The notes below the pieces were generated by a model that did not search any database, was not told the origin of the DNA, and saw only the letters and a list, made by a program, of their open reading frames with translations. The position numbers and the translations under genes are program-made. A stretch of 64,000 nt of DNA from Thermoanaerobaculia bacterium (GTDB lineage: Bacteria; Acidobacteriota; Thermoanaerobaculia; Gp7-AA8): contig JADGNZ010000017.1 of NCBI GenBank assembly GCA_017883205.1, positions 48,782 through 112,781 on the forward strand, given 5' to 3'. Positions 10,414 to 20,765 of this stretch are shown here, in pieces (the stretch's first letter is position 1; every line of letters starts with the position of its first letter).

Positions 10414-11346
10414 CTACAGGACCCTTCGAAAGTAATCGATTGTCTTCGTGAGCCCCTCATCGAGAGGCACGCGCGGCTCCCAGCCGAGAAGTGTACGAGC
10501 TTTCGTGATGTCAGGCCGTCGAATTTTCGGATCATCCTCCGGGAGAGGCTTGAACTCGATCGGTGCGTTGCTCCCCGTCAGCCGCTTGATCTCCTCGGCG
10601 AACTGCAGCACGGTCATCTCGTTCGGATTGCCGATGTTCGTCGGGTTGATTTCATCCGACATCAGCAGCCGGTAGATGCCTTCGATGAGATCGGTGACGA
10701 AGCAGAACGACCGCGTCTGCGAGCCGTCGCCGAAGACGGTCAACGGCTCGTTACGCAGTGCCTGCGAGATGAACGCCGGCACGACGCGTCCGTCTTTGAT
10801 GCGCATCCGTGGACCGTACGTGTTGAAGATCCGCACGATGCGTGTCTGCACGCCATGGAAGCGGTGATACGCCATCGTCATCGCCTCGGCGAACCGTTTC
10901 GCTTCGTCGTATACACCGCGCGGCCCGACCGGATTCACGTTGCCCCAGTAATCCTCTCTCTGCGGATGCACGAGCGGGTCGCCATACACCTCGGACGTCG
11001 ACGCGATGAGGTAGCGCGCCCCTTTGTCCTTGGCCACGCCGAGCGTTTTGTGTGTGCCCAGCGAGCCGACTTTCAGCGTCTGGATCGGCTTCTCGAGGTA
11101 GTCGATCGGACTGGCGGGGGAGGCGAAGTGCAGCACGTAGTCGAGCGGACCGTCGATGTGAATGTAGTTCGTGACGTCGTACTTCACGAAGGAGAATCCC
11201 TCGCGGCCGATGAGGTGTTGGATGTTGGCGGGATTGCCGGTGATGAAGTTGTCGATGCAGATCACTTCATGACCGCGCTCGAGAAAGAGCTCGCAAAGGT
11301 GTGACCCCAGGAAACCGGCGCCGCCGGTGATGAGCGCACGACCCAT
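10414..11346 (-). CDS. UDP-glucuronate decarboxylase / NAD-dependent epimerase (UXS-like)
   Basis: [56 protein letters not shown]; overlaps UGD stop by 1 nt. Confidence 0.92.
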   Translation of the reverse strand: MGRALITGGAGFLGSHLCELFLERGHEVICIDNFITGNPANIQHLIGREGFSFVKYDVTNYIHIDGPLDYVLHFASPASPIDYLEKPIQTLKVGSLGTHKTLGVAKDKGARYLIASTSEVYGDPLVHPQREDYWGNVNPVGPRGVYDEAKRFAEAMTMAYHRFHGVQTRIVRIFNTYGPRMRIKDGRVVPAFISQALRNEPLTVFGDGSQTRSFCFVTDLIEGIYRLLMSDEINPTNIGNPNEMTVLQFAEEIKRLTGSNAPIEFKPLPEDDPKIRRPDITKARTLLGWEPRVPLDEGLTKTIDYFRRVL

Positions 11347-12671
11347 CAAACGCGCTCCCGGACGCGGATGTCTTCGCTGCGGCCGACCGAGATGTACGTG
11401 AAGCCCTCCGCTTTCATCCGCTGCGGATCGTAGACATTGCGCAGATCGATGATCAACGGCTGCTTGAGCAGCTTCTTGATTCGCTCCAGCTTGAGTGCGC
11501 GAAACTCGTTCCACTCCGTCGCGATCACGAGCGCGTCGGCGCCATCAGCGGTCTCGTAGGCATCGCCGCAGTAGATGACATTCTCGAAGATCTTCTTCGA
11601 GTTCTCGATCGCGCCCGGGTCGTACGCACGGATCACCGCGCCCTTCTCCTGGAGGCCTTTGATGAGCGGGATCGTCGGCGAGTCGCGCATGTCGTCGGTC
11701 TCGGGCTTGAACGCAAGGCCGAGGATGGCGACCGTCTTGCCACGAACATCGCCGATTGCATCGACGACTTTGCCGACCATGCGCTGCTTGATGTTCTTGT
11801 TGACGCGAAGTACCGCTTCGATGATCTCGAACTCGTAGCCGTATTGCCGTGCGATGTCGGCGACAGCTGACGTGTCCTTCGGAAAACAGGAGCCGCCGAA
11901 GCCGGGGCCGGCCTGCAGGAACTTCGGACCGATGCGCGAGTCGAGGCCCATACCGCGCGCGACATCCTGTACGTTGGCACCGAGGAGCTCGCACATCACG
12001 GCGACCTCATTGATGAACGAGATCTTCGTGGCCAGGAATCCGTTCGCGGCGTACTTGATCAGCTCCGACGATTCGACATTCGTCACGACGAACGGAATCT
12101 CGAGCGAGTGCAGCGGTGCGTAGATCTCTTTCATCAGTGCGATCGACTCTTTGTCGGACGCTCCGATGACGACGCGGTCGGGCTTGAGGAAGTCTTCGAT
12201 GGCCGATCCCTCGCGCAGGAACTCGGGATTCGAAACGACGGAGCCTTTGTGGCCGTTGCCGGATTCATCGAGGATGCGCTCGATCAGGCGGCCCGTGCCG
12301 ATGGGAACCGTCGATTTCGTGATGACGAGCTTCGGCCCGTTCATGTGCTGCGCGATCGTGCGGGCAACATCCTCGACGTAGCGAAGATCGGCCGCGCCAT
12401 TTGCCTTCGGCGGTGTGCCAACCGCGATGAAGATGGCACGACAGTGCCGGATGGCCTCCGCCAGATCGATGGAGAAGCGAAGGCGCTTCTCATGAACGTT
12501 ACGCTCAACGATCTTGTCCAGACCCGGCTCGTAGATCGGAATCAGGCCATTGTTGAGGGCGTCGATTTTCGCCGGGTCGATGTCGCAGCAGATGACGTCG
12601 TTGCCAAAGTCGGCCAGACCGGCTCCGGTTACGAGCCCGACGTAGCCCGTTCCGATGACTGCAATTTCCAA
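11346..12671 (-). CDS. UDP-glucose 6-dehydrogenase
   Basis: [42 protein letters not shown] active-site motif. Confidence 0.94.
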   Translation of the reverse strand: MEIAVIGTGYVGLVTGAGLADFGNDVICCDIDPAKIDALNNGLIPIYEPGLDKIVERNVHEKRLRFSIDLAEAIRHCRAIFIAVGTPPKANGAADLRYVEDVARTIAQHMNGPKLVITKSTVPIGTGRLIERILDESGNGHKGSVVSNPEFLREGSAIEDFLKPDRVVIGASDKESIALMKEIYAPLHSLEIPFVVTNVESSELIKYAANGFLATKISFINEVAVMCELLGANVQDVARGMGLDSRIGPKFLQAGPGFGGSCFPKDTSAVADIARQYGYEFEIIEAVLRVNKNIKQRMVGKVVDAIGDVRGKTVAILGLAFKPETDDMRDSPTIPLIKGLQEKGAVIRAYDPGAIENSKKIFENVIYCGDAYETADGADALVIATEWNEFRALKLERIKKLLKQPLIIDLRNVYDPQRMKAEGFTYISVGRSEDIRVRERV

Positions 12672-12765
12672 GTGGGAGTCCTCCGGAAAATAGTGCGCGA
12701 ATGCGCGGCGCGCGATCGTATCACGCAGGTTTGCGCAGAGCCGCTGCGGGCGGCTCTGTGCTCGG

Positions 12766-14073
12766 TTAGTAAGGCGGCGCGGTTGACGTCGTCAACGTTG
12801 TGGTTGGGCTCGTTGTCGTCGCCGGCGCCGTGCCTGTGACGGGAGGAACGTCCGGCACAGGCGTTTCACTCTTCGGTGCAGGAACCGGTTTGACATCCGG
12901 CGGCGGCGCGGCGCCGGGAGACTTCGACTCCGTGTTGTAGCGCTTCTGGATCCCGCTCTGTTGCCGGTTGCGGATCAGCCAGCGAAGGAGTTTCGATTCG
13001 TTGATGCCGATGAGAATGTCGTTCACCGACTCGTAGACGGACGGGTCGCTGATCAACTTGCCGGCGGTCCCTTCGCCGCGATTCACTTTCGCTACCGTGT
13101 CGTTGAGCTGTTTCAGCAGGCCGGTGAATTCCGTGAGTGCCTGATCGCCATACGCTTTGTCGTTCATCAGCCGCGGCACGAGTCCCTGACCGTTCTGGTA
13201 GGAGGAGGTGAGCGCGGCGAGATTCGCGGAGGTGACGCGAAGATTGTCGACGAGATCGAAGACTTTCTTTTTCCCCTCGGGGTCGTTGAGAAGAGCAGGA
13301 ATGGTTCCCTGTCCCGTCTTCAGGCTTCCTTCCACGCTGGCGACGAGACCCTGCAGCGAGCGCGCGGTTTCCTGGAGCGAGCCGGTGAGCTGCGCGGCGT
13401 AGGCGTCGTCATACACGAGCTTGCCGACCAATCCCTTGCCGCTCTCGACATGCGCGAGGATGGCGTTGGTCTTGTTCAACGTGGTCAGGAATGTGTCGGT
13501 GAGGCGCTGCTTCGTCTCCGGCGTCGAAGTCAGCTCGCCGATCAGTCCTTCTCCGCGGTCGACGCGGCCGAGGACGTTTTTCAGCGAGTAGGAGATCTGG
13601 ACGAAGTTGTCGACGAGATCCTCGCCCGATGAGATGAGCTGATCGACGTTCGTCTGCCGCGCTGCCGGAATGAGGGAGCCTGGTTCAACGGCGTCGAACT
13701 TGGGGCTGCCCGCGGAAATATCGATGTAGCTGTCGCCGCCGAGCAGGCCGAGCTTCTTCAGACGGGCGCGGGAGTCGGTGCGGATACGCTCGGCGTACTT
13801 CTTGTCGACCATCAACTCGATGTCGACGTCGTGCATCTTCGGGTCATACGGAAGGGTGATGTCTTTGATGACGCCGACCGTCACGCCCGAGATCTTGACT
13901 GGGTTTCCCTCGGCCAGACCAGTCACGTTGTCGAGGCGGACTTTGTACTCGTTCTTGCGCGAGAAGATCTTCTGTTCCGAGCCGATCAGAAAGATGAAGA
14001 TCATCAGCACGACCAGCGTGACTGCGACCAGAAGCCCCACTCGGATCGTTTTTTCTTTCGGTTTGGTTGCCAT
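12766..14073 (-). CDS. MlaD/MCE-family protein (lipid transport)
   Basis: Single N-terminal TM, VRLDNVTGLAEGNPVKISGVTVGVIKDI MCE domain, Pro/Thr-rich tail. Confidence 0.9.
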   Translation of the reverse strand: MATKPKEKTIRVGLLVAVTLVVLMIFIFLIGSEQKIFSRKNEYKVRLDNVTGLAEGNPVKISGVTVGVIKDITLPYDPKMHDVDIELMVDKKYAERIRTDSRARLKKLGLLGGDSYIDISAGSPKFDAVEPGSLIPAARQTNVDQLISSGEDLVDNFVQISYSLKNVLGRVDRGEGLIGELTSTPETKQRLTDTFLTTLNKTNAILAHVESGKGLVGKLVYDDAYAAQLTGSLQETARSLQGLVASVEGSLKTGQGTIPALLNDPEGKKKVFDLVDNLRVTSANLAALTSSYQNGQGLVPRLMNDKAYGDQALTEFTGLLKQLNDTVAKVNRGEGTAGKLISDPSVYESVNDILIGINESKLLRWLIRNRQQSGIQKRYNTESKSPGAAPPPDVKPVPAPKSETPVPDVPPVTGTAPATTTSPTTTLTTSTAPPY

Positions 14074-14110
14074 CGTTTCGTACCGAACGGTTTTCCTTCG
14101 TTGTGAGATT

Positions 14111-14941
14111 TCAGTGAGTTGGCTGCGCGGCCGTGACCGCTGATGCTTTCAGGAATTCGCGCAGGACGGGATGATCGGAATCACGTGCCTCTTCCATGGT
14201 GCCGGCCCATTCGAAGATGCCTTTGTTGAGAAAGGCGATGCGGTCGCCGACGGAGAAGGCGGATTGAATGTCGTGCGTCACGACGACCGAGGTGACGTTC
14301 AGCTTGGACTGCAGATCGATGATCAGCTCGTTGATTTTCTGTGCGGTGATGGGATCGAGCCCGGTGGTCGGCTCATCGTAGAGAATCATCTTCGGATCGA
14401 GGACGATCGAGCGCGCCAGCCCGACACGCTTGCGCATGCCACCCGACAGATCGACCGGCATCAACTGTTCGGCGTTCGGGAGGCTGACCAGTTCGAGCTT
14501 TTCCTTCACCGCCCGGGCGATCTCATCTTCGGACATATCGGAATGCTCGCGCAGAGGAAAGGCCACGTTCTCGAAGACGGTCATCGAGTCGAAGAGCGCG
14601 CCGCTCTGAAACAGCATCCCGAACTTCTTGCGCACGCGGTAGAGCTCTTCTTCGGGATGATCGGTGATGTCTTCCTCTTCGACGAAGACGCGGCCGGAGT
14701 CGGGCGCTTCGAGTCCGAGCATGTGCCGCAAGGTGACGGACTTGCCGCTCCCTGATCCGCCGAGGATGACGAGGACTTCGCCGCGATAAACCTTGAGGTC
14801 GACGCCGCGCAGAACCTGCTTCGAGCCGTAGGCCTTCTTGACGTTCTTGAACTCGACGAAGAGGTCGCGCGGATGGCTTCGCCGTTCCGGCATGGCCCGC
14901 GCCTCGGCGCGACGGTCGGGAATCATCGATGTTTCGGTCAT
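14111..14941 (-). CDS. ABC transporter ATP-binding protein, MlaF-like
   Basis: GGSGSGKSVTLRHMLGLEAPDSG, LSGGMRKRVGLARSI, DEPTTGLDP. Confidence 0.92.
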   Translation of the reverse strand: MTETSMIPDRRAEARAMPERRSHPRDLFVEFKNVKKAYGSKQVLRGVDLKVYRGEVLVILGGSGSGKSVTLRHMLGLEAPDSGRVFVEEEDITDHPEEELYRVRKKFGMLFQSGALFDSMTVFENVAFPLREHSDMSEDEIARAVKEKLELVSLPNAEQLMPVDLSGGMRKRVGLARSIVLDPKMILYDEPTTGLDPITAQKINELIIDLQSKLNVTSVVVTHDIQSAFSVGDRIAFLNKGIFEWAGTMEEARDSDHPVLREFLKASAVTAAQPTH

Positions 14942-15783
14942 CAGAAGATGAACAGGAAAAGCTTCGTGAGAAAAAAGTCCATGATCAGAACGGTGATCGA
15001 GGCGGTGACGACCGTGGCCGTCGTGGAACGGCCCACGCCGTCGGCGCCGCCCGTGGTGCTCAGCCCGTTGTAGCAGGCGATCAGCCCGATCGCGAATCCG
15101 AAGAAGAAGGTCTTGCCGATGCCCGACGTCAGGTCGTTGTACTTCACCGTCTCGATGACGCTGCGAATGTAGAAGTTCGAGCTGAGATGAAGGCTGCCCA
15201 CCGCGATGATGAGACCGCCGATAATGCCGATGAAGCACGCCAGCGTCGTCAGTAGCGGCATCATGATCGTCGTCGCCAGGACGCGCGGAACGACCAGTTT
15301 GCGCACGGGATTCGTGGCCAGCGCGCGCAACGCGTCGATCTGCTCCGTCACTTTCATCGTGCCGAGCTCCGCGGCGATGCCGGCGCCGACGCGGCCGCCG
15401 ACCATGAGCGCCATCAGCACCGGCGCGAGCTCGCGCACGAGCGAGAGCGAGACGACTTTGCCGATGAATAGGGCTCCCCCGAATTCCTCGAGCGAATACG
15501 CGGTCTGCAGAGCCAGCACCATCCCGATGAAGAGTGAGGTGATGGCCACGATCGACATCGAGCGGACCCCGATCTGGTCGAACTGGGCGATGACGATCTC
15601 GCGGTCGACCGGCTTGCGCACAAACTGCTGGATGGTCTCGCCCGCCAGGTCGGCGATACCGCCGAGGTGAAGCAGCGCATCGCCAATGTGACCCTTGACG
15701 CGGTGCAGCAGACCGTTGGCCTGCGGCGCCGCTGCCGGTTCGGCAGGGGCGGGGGCGGCTGTGCTTTGAAAGATGGAGGTCAC
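14941..15783 (-). CDS. ABC transporter permease, MlaE-like
   Basis: GMVLALQTAYSLEEFGGALFIGKVVSLSLVRELAPVLMALMVGGRVGAGIAAELGTMKVTEQIDAL. Confidence 0.92.
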   Translation of the reverse strand: MTSIFQSTAAPAPAEPAAAPQANGLLHRVKGHIGDALLHLGGIADLAGETIQQFVRKPVDREIVIAQFDQIGVRSMSIVAITSLFIGMVLALQTAYSLEEFGGALFIGKVVSLSLVRELAPVLMALMVGGRVGAGIAAELGTMKVTEQIDALRALATNPVRKLVVPRVLATTIMMPLLTTLACFIGIIGGLIIAVGSLHLSSNFYIRSVIETVKYNDLTSGIGKTFFFGFAIGLIACYNGLSTTGGADGVGRSTTATVVTASITVLIMDFFLTKLFLFIF

Positions 15784-15801
15784 GGCAAGTACTGAATGCT
15801 A

Positions 15802-18252
15802 CTAGTTCCCGCCGAAAATATCCCGCAGCAGTTTCCGGAGGCCGCGTTCCTTCGGCTTCGGTTTTTGCTGCGGCGCCTGATTCTGAGCGGGATACGCCGC
15901 GGGATTCTGCAACTGCCCCTCGGCTTGCGGTGGTTCCGCGTTGTCGCGCCAGAACGGGCTTGGCTCGCCGCTGCCGGCGTGGATCGGGCAGACGGACGTC
16001 GGTTCGGTTCCGGCGACGAAGATCTCATCCTTCGTCGTCGGGCAATACGGCGTGGCCAGCATCCCCGACTCCGGATCGATCCGGCGCTCGACCACATCGT
16101 CGGGGCGTTTCCAGTCGACGTCTGCGATCAGCCCGCCGATGCGGGTCATGTTCGTCGTCCAGATCGGAACGCATGCGTCGCCGCCGGCAAGGCGAACGCT
16201 GTGGCCATCGTCGAAGCCCAGCCACACCAGCGACAGAATGCGCGGCGAGTAGCCGATGAACCAGGCATCGCGATAGCTGCTGGTCGTTCCCGACTTGCCC
16301 GCGAATGGCCGCGTAAAACCCATCAACCGCGCCTTGCTGCCCGTGCCGTAGACGAACACGTCTTTCAGGATCTGGTTCATCACGTAGGAGACACCGGAGC
16401 CCGCGACGCGCTTCATCTTCACTTCGCGCGACTCGAGCAGGACGCCTTCGCTCGTGGAGACCGCGAGAATCGAGATCGGCTCGGCTTTCACGCCGAGGTT
16501 GGCGAAGGCGGAGTAGGCGTAGGCGATCTCGAGGGGTGTCACTTCGAACGAACCGAGTGCGACCGACGGGTAGGGCGCCAGAGGGCTTTCGATGCCGATC
16601 GTCGCCGCGGTCTTGATGACATTCGGAACGCCGGCGTTCATCGCCGCGCGCACCGCCGGGATGTTGTACGAATGCGCCAGCGCTTCGCGCACCGTCACGT
16701 GACCGTGATACTTGAGGTCGTAGTTCTGCGGCGTCCAGACCGCGTTTCCGGTACGGACGCTGATCGGTGAATCGTCGAGAACCGTTGCGGCCGTGAATGC
16801 CTGCTGCCCGCGAGCGGGATCCATCGCCGTTGCATATACGAATGGCTTGAAGAGCGATCCCGGCTGACGCCGGGCCTGGATTGCGCGATTGAACTGCGTC
16901 TTCGAGTAGTTGCGGCCGCCGACGAGCGCTTTCACGTAGCCCGTTCCCGGCTGGATCGTGAGCATGACTCCTTCGAGCGGCGTCGGCGAGTTGCGCAGGT
17001 ACGAATAGTGTTTGTTGAGCGAGGCGATGCCCTCGTCGAGCGATTGCTCCGCGGACCGTTGCATGATCGTGTCGAGCGTCGTGAACACACGCAGCCCCTC
17101 GGTGCGGAGCTGCGTCTCGGGATGTGTCTCCTTCAATTGCTTGAGCACGAGATCGACGAAGAAGGGCGCGCTGCGCGAGGTTTTCGGGAAGCGCGCCGTC
17201 GTCAGCGGCGACGCCACGGCTGCGTCGTACTCTGCGGGCGTGATCAGCTTCTGATCGCGCATCAGGCTCAGGACCAGATCGCGGCGCGGCTTGGCGCGCT
17301 CCGGATACTTCAGCGGGTTCTCGACGTTCGGCGAGTGGATCATTCCGGCCAGCGTCGCGGCTTCCGGCAGCGTGAGATAGGTAACGTGTTTGCCGAAGTA
17401 GACCTGCGAAGCCTGCTCGACGCCGACGATCTGGACCGCTCCGTTCTGGCCGAGGTAGATCTCGTTCAGGTAGCCCTCGAGGATCTCCTGCTTGCTGTAG
17501 CGCGCCTCGAGCAACACGGCATAGAGCGCCTCGATCCCCTTGCGGCGCCAGGTGCGCTCGGGATTGAGATAGAGGTTCTTGATCAACTGCTGCGTGAGCG
17601 TCGAGCCACCGTGGGTGATGTTGCGATTCTTGACGTCCGTGCGCAGCGCGCCGAGGATGCCCGTGATCGAGAGACCTCTATGGCTGTAAAAGCCTTTGTC
17701 CTCGACGGCGATGATGGCGTTCGAGACCGTCTTCGGCACCGCGCTCAGCGCAATCGGCAGCCGGTCTTCCATCTCATTGTTGTAGATCGATGTGATCAGT
17801 TCCGGCTCGATGCGGATGCCGCGCAGGGCCACACCGTCGTCGAGGCGGTGAATGGCCCGGACGGTGCCTCCGTCCATGTCGATGACGACCGGCAGAGCGC
17901 GAAACTCGATGTCGGGATACTCGAAGTTCTGCAGGTAGATCTCGAGCGTGTTTCCTGCGTAGCGGTACTCGCCCGGATTCGTCACGCGCGCCGCCGCCTC
18001 GTGATAGCCGACATGGTTCAGCTTCGGCTCCAGGAGCGAGCGCGGAATGGTCATCCCCGGCACGATCGGCGTGGCATCGGAGTAGATGCGGCTCGGCAGG
18101 TCCCATCGCCGGCTGGAATCGAATTTCTTCGTCAGGACGACGTACGAGTATCCGACGAAGGCCAGGAACGCCACGAAACAGACCATGACGATCGTGGCGA
18201 TCCCAGCCGCGTGGCGCCAGAGGAAATCTTTGATCCGGGAGCGGTTAGCCAT
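15802..18252 (-). CDS. Penicillin-binding protein 1-type transglycosylase/transpeptidase
   Basis: EDKGFYSHRGLSITGILGALRTDV, GGSTLTQQLIKNLYL, QPGSLFKPFVY, KSGTTSSYRDAW. Confidence 0.94.
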   Translation of the reverse strand: MANRSRIKDFLWRHAAGIATIVMVCFVAFLAFVGYSYVVLTKKFDSSRRWDLPSRIYSDATPIVPGMTIPRSLLEPKLNHVGYHEAAARVTNPGEYRYAGNTLEIYLQNFEYPDIEFRALPVVIDMDGGTVRAIHRLDDGVALRGIRIEPELITSIYNNEMEDRLPIALSAVPKTVSNAIIAVEDKGFYSHRGLSITGILGALRTDVKNRNITHGGSTLTQQLIKNLYLNPERTWRRKGIEALYAVLLEARYSKQEILEGYLNEIYLGQNGAVQIVGVEQASQVYFGKHVTYLTLPEAATLAGMIHSPNVENPLKYPERAKPRRDLVLSLMRDQKLITPAEYDAAVASPLTTARFPKTSRSAPFFVDLVLKQLKETHPETQLRTEGLRVFTTLDTIMQRSAEQSLDEGIASLNKHYSYLRNSPTPLEGVMLTIQPGTGYVKALVGGRNYSKTQFNRAIQARRQPGSLFKPFVYATAMDPARGQQAFTAATVLDDSPISVRTGNAVWTPQNYDLKYHGHVTVREALAHSYNIPAVRAAMNAGVPNVIKTAATIGIESPLAPYPSVALGSFEVTPLEIAYAYSAFANLGVKAEPISILAVSTSEGVLLESREVKMKRVAGSGVSYVMNQILKDVFVYGTGSKARLMGFTRPFAGKSGTTSSYRDAWFIGYSPRILSLVWLGFDDGHSVRLAGGDACVPIWTTNMTRIGGLIADVDWKRPDDVVERRIDPESGMLATPYCPTTKDEIFVAGTEPTSVCPIHAGSGEPSPFWRDNAEPPQAEGQLQNPAAYPAQNQAPQQKPKPKERGLRKLLRDIFGGN

Positions 18253-18534
18253 CGATGTGAGGGTACCAACAAAAGGGGAAGGCGCGTCTCATCCCTCATT
18301 TGTTGGGAGCCCAGCCGGGGCCAGGCCTTCGCTTCTCGGAAGTGAGCGAGGACCAAGACGTTCCTTCGAGTCTTCGCGTCTTCGCGTGAGGCCAACGATC
18401 ATCGATCACCCCGTTCGGCTCCGGCGCTGCGGTCCGAGCCTGAGGGAGCAGCCGAGGGGAAAGGCGGGGAGTGAGACTTTGAGACTCGATCCGTACGTGG
18501 CCGACCGGTTGCAACGCTCATGGCCATCACGAGT

Positions 18535-18581
18535 GGAACGCCGCCGTCCCGGCGGCTGGCCCAGCGGCGTCCCGCCGCTGC
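18535..18581. repeat. Family B-like palindromic element, solo variant
   Basis: GGAACGCCGCCGTCCCGGCGGCTGGCCCAGCGGCGTCCCGCCGCT, two adjacent hairpins. Confidence 0.7.
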
Positions 18582-18689
18582 GAGCCCACCTAACTCGCGG
18601 GCAGCAGCCGTACGCCGTTCGACTCTGCGTCCGCCCCCGAGTGCAGGGCCGAGTGTTCAGCCGTCCTCAAAAAAGGCCAACTTCTGCCG

Positions 18690-19200
18690 AAATTGGTCTC
18701 GACCCATTTCATGAGTCGAAACCACTACCGAAAAGGTCCCGGCCCAATTTCAGTAGTCAAAACGACCACCGAAATTAGTCTCGACCCAATTTCAGTAGTC
18801 AAAACGACCACCGAAATTGGTCCCGGCCTAATTTCAGTAGTCAAAACGACCACCGAAATTAGTCTCGCCCTAATTTCAGTGGTCAAAACGACCCCCGAAA
18901 TTAGTCTCGACCTAATTTCAGTGGTCAAAACGACCCCCGAAATTAGTCCCGGCCTAATTTCAGTAGTCAAAACGACCACCGAAATTGGTCCCGGCCTAAT
19001 TTCAGTGGTCAAAACGACCACCGAAATTGGTCCCGGCCTAATTTCAGTAGTCAAAACAACTACCGAAATTGGTCTCGAGCCAATTTCACGAGTCAAAACG
19101 ACTACTGAAATTGGTCTCGACCCAATTTCACGAGTCGAAACCACACCGAAATTCGTCCCAACCCAATTTCAAGAGTCAAAACCCCTCCCGAAAACCGTGC
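18690..19200. repeat. Tandem array 2: about 12 units of 42 bp (ccgaaattggtcccggcctaatttcagtagtcaaaacgacca)
   Basis: Direct reading; each unit carries two dyads, GTGGTC-aaaac-GACCAC and GAAATTAG-n7-CTAATTTC (or variants). Confidence 0.97.
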
Positions 19201-19384
19201 GACCATCTTTCGAGAGGACAACCCTGACCCCAGCCGCCATCGATGGACATTTGGAACGGTTTCTCTGCGAGGGCACGAGGGCACGAGGGCAGGAGGGTCA
19301 CGCCTTCGCTCGTTGCCTATCTGCAAGCCATTGAAGAGCGGCTACTTGCGCGGGCTCACCGGAACCGTCACGATGCCTCTTCAG

Positions 19385-19570
19385 TTATTCGCACGTAGCT
19401 GGCAGAAGAAACCGAAGGCCCGGCCCACGCGGCCGGCGACGTTGCGACTCCCTATTTCTGTCAACAGCCAGGTGATTGTGAAAGACCTGCAGGCCGGAAC
19501 GCGCTTTCAAGGCCGTCGCCACCGTGAGTTTGCCTGCCGCGGCCGGCCCGTGGAGGAATACGCAGTACAT
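19385..19570 (-). pseudogene. Truncated P-loop NTPase/kinase fragment
   Basis: MYCVFLHGPAAAGKLTVATALKARSGLQVFHNHLAVD resembles the N-terminus of small AAA/kinase proteins, then diverges into GC-rich junk and stops. Confidence 0.55.
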
Positions 19571-19623
19571 CGATCCAACTCATCTTGCGAGCCGTCTTCG
19601 AAATCGTCAATGTTGCGGCGGGG

Positions 19624-19649
19624 ATGCGTGGCCCCGGAAGGCCACGCAT
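19624..19649. terminator. Perfect 10-bp-stem hairpin downstream of the Spy/CpxP-like gene
   Basis: ATGCGTGGCC-CCGGAA-GGCCACGCAT. Confidence 0.45.
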
Positions 19650-19669
19650 TGGGTGGAGGCGGTGCTGGT

Positions 19670-20113
19670 CTACTGATGCTGCGCGCGCTCCTTCATGCGA
19701 GCCTCGCGTTCTTCCTTGATCTTGGTCCACTGCGCTTTCTGGTCGTCGGTGAATGTTGCGGCGATCTTCTCTTCGTGGGCGCCGCGCAGTTTCGTCATTT
19801 CCGCCCGCGCCGCATCGACTTTCGGGCGAAGAGCGTCGAGCTTGGCGGTGTCGTTTGCCTGACGTGCCTCGCGGAATTCCGCCATCGTCTTCTGATATGA
19901 CTCCAGGAACTCGGCGTTGTTCTTCTGGAACTTCGCGTCCATCTCGTCGATCTGCTTCTTTTGATCGTCCGTCAGGTTGAGTTGCTGGCCATAGCGCTGC
20001 GTGAAGGTCTGGTTGGCTCCGCCCTGCTGGCCGCCGCCCTGCTGTGCGATCGCGGTAAACGCGAACAACAGGCTGACTGCCACTGCCAGGCATGACCATC
20101 GAGTCTTATTCAT
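19670..20113 (-). CDS. Spy/CpxP-like periplasmic protein
   Basis: Signal peptide; LNLTDDQKKQIDEMDAKFQKNNAEFLESYQ; TDDQKAQWTKIKEER. Confidence 0.75.
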   Translation of the reverse strand: MNKTRWSCLAVAVSLLFAFTAIAQQGGGQQGGANQTFTQRYGQQLNLTDDQKKQIDEMDAKFQKNNAEFLESYQKTMAEFREARQANDTAKLDALRPKVDAARAEMTKLRGAHEEKIAATFTDDQKAQWTKIKEEREARMKERAQHQ

Positions 20114-20221
20114 GCGTAGTTCTCCTTGCCTGGTGATACGAACGAGCGGCGGTTCCGCGTAATCGCTTTTCAAGTTTCGACCGAGCGCTACCGGAGGCAA
20201 AAACCGGTCACCACAGAGTTC

Positions 20222-20298
20222 GAGGGAGTAGGTGGTCGGGTGTCGGGGGTCGGAGCTCTAGAATCTCCGACTCCCTACACCCGACCGGCGACTCCCTC
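20222..20298. repeat. Palindromic element containing the GNAT gene stop codon
   Basis: GAGGGAGTaggtGGTCGGGTGTcGGGgGTCGGAG...CTCCGACTCCCTACACCCGACCggcgACTCCCTC. Confidence 0.8.
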
Positions 20299-20748
20299 GG
20301 AATCCTGTGAAGCGTAGACATCCCGCGCGTGGCGTTCCATGAAACGCTCGGGAGCGGCCAGCGGGGCAAAACCGAACTGCGCATAGAGGTCGTGAGCATC
20401 GCGCGTTGCCAGAAGCCATCGTCGAAGACCCTGAAGCGATGGATGGGCCAGGATCGACGCCATCAGCATCTTTCCGAGCCCGCGGCCGCGATGCGACTCG
20501 AGCACGAAGACATCGGCGAGGTAGGCAAATGTGGCGCAATCGGAGATGACGCGCGCAAAGCCTACCTGCTGATCGCCATCGTAAAGGCCGAAGCAGAGGG
20601 AGCCTCGTATCGAGCGCTCGACGACCTCGATCGGGATACCGCGCGCCCAGTAAGAATTCGTGAGGAACTCATGGATGGTCTTCAGATCGAGACGGCTCTG
20701 GTCGGTGTCGACTGCGATCGATGAATCTGGCTGATCCGGCAACTCCAT
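20275..20748 (-). CDS. GNAT-family N-acetyltransferase
   Basis: ADVFVLESHRGRGLGKMLMASILAHPSLQGLRRWLLATRDAHDLYAQFGF. Confidence 0.9.
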   Translation of the reverse strand: MELPDQPDSSIAVDTDQSRLDLKTIHEFLTNSYWARGIPIEVVERSIRGSLCFGLYDGDQQVGFARVISDCATFAYLADVFVLESHRGRGLGKMLMASILAHPSLQGLRRWLLATRDAHDLYAQFGFAPLAAPERFMERHARDVYASQDSEGVAGRV

Positions 20749-20765
20749 CGGCGTGTAATCCGGAA

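Noticed and set aside
18690-19200. Possible CRISPR array
   Set aside because: Contiguous tandem units without unique spacers and no cas genes in the window.
18693-19334. 213-aa (+) and 139-aa (-) ORFs over array 2
   Set aside because: Same artefact of a 42-bp period; no independent coding evidence.
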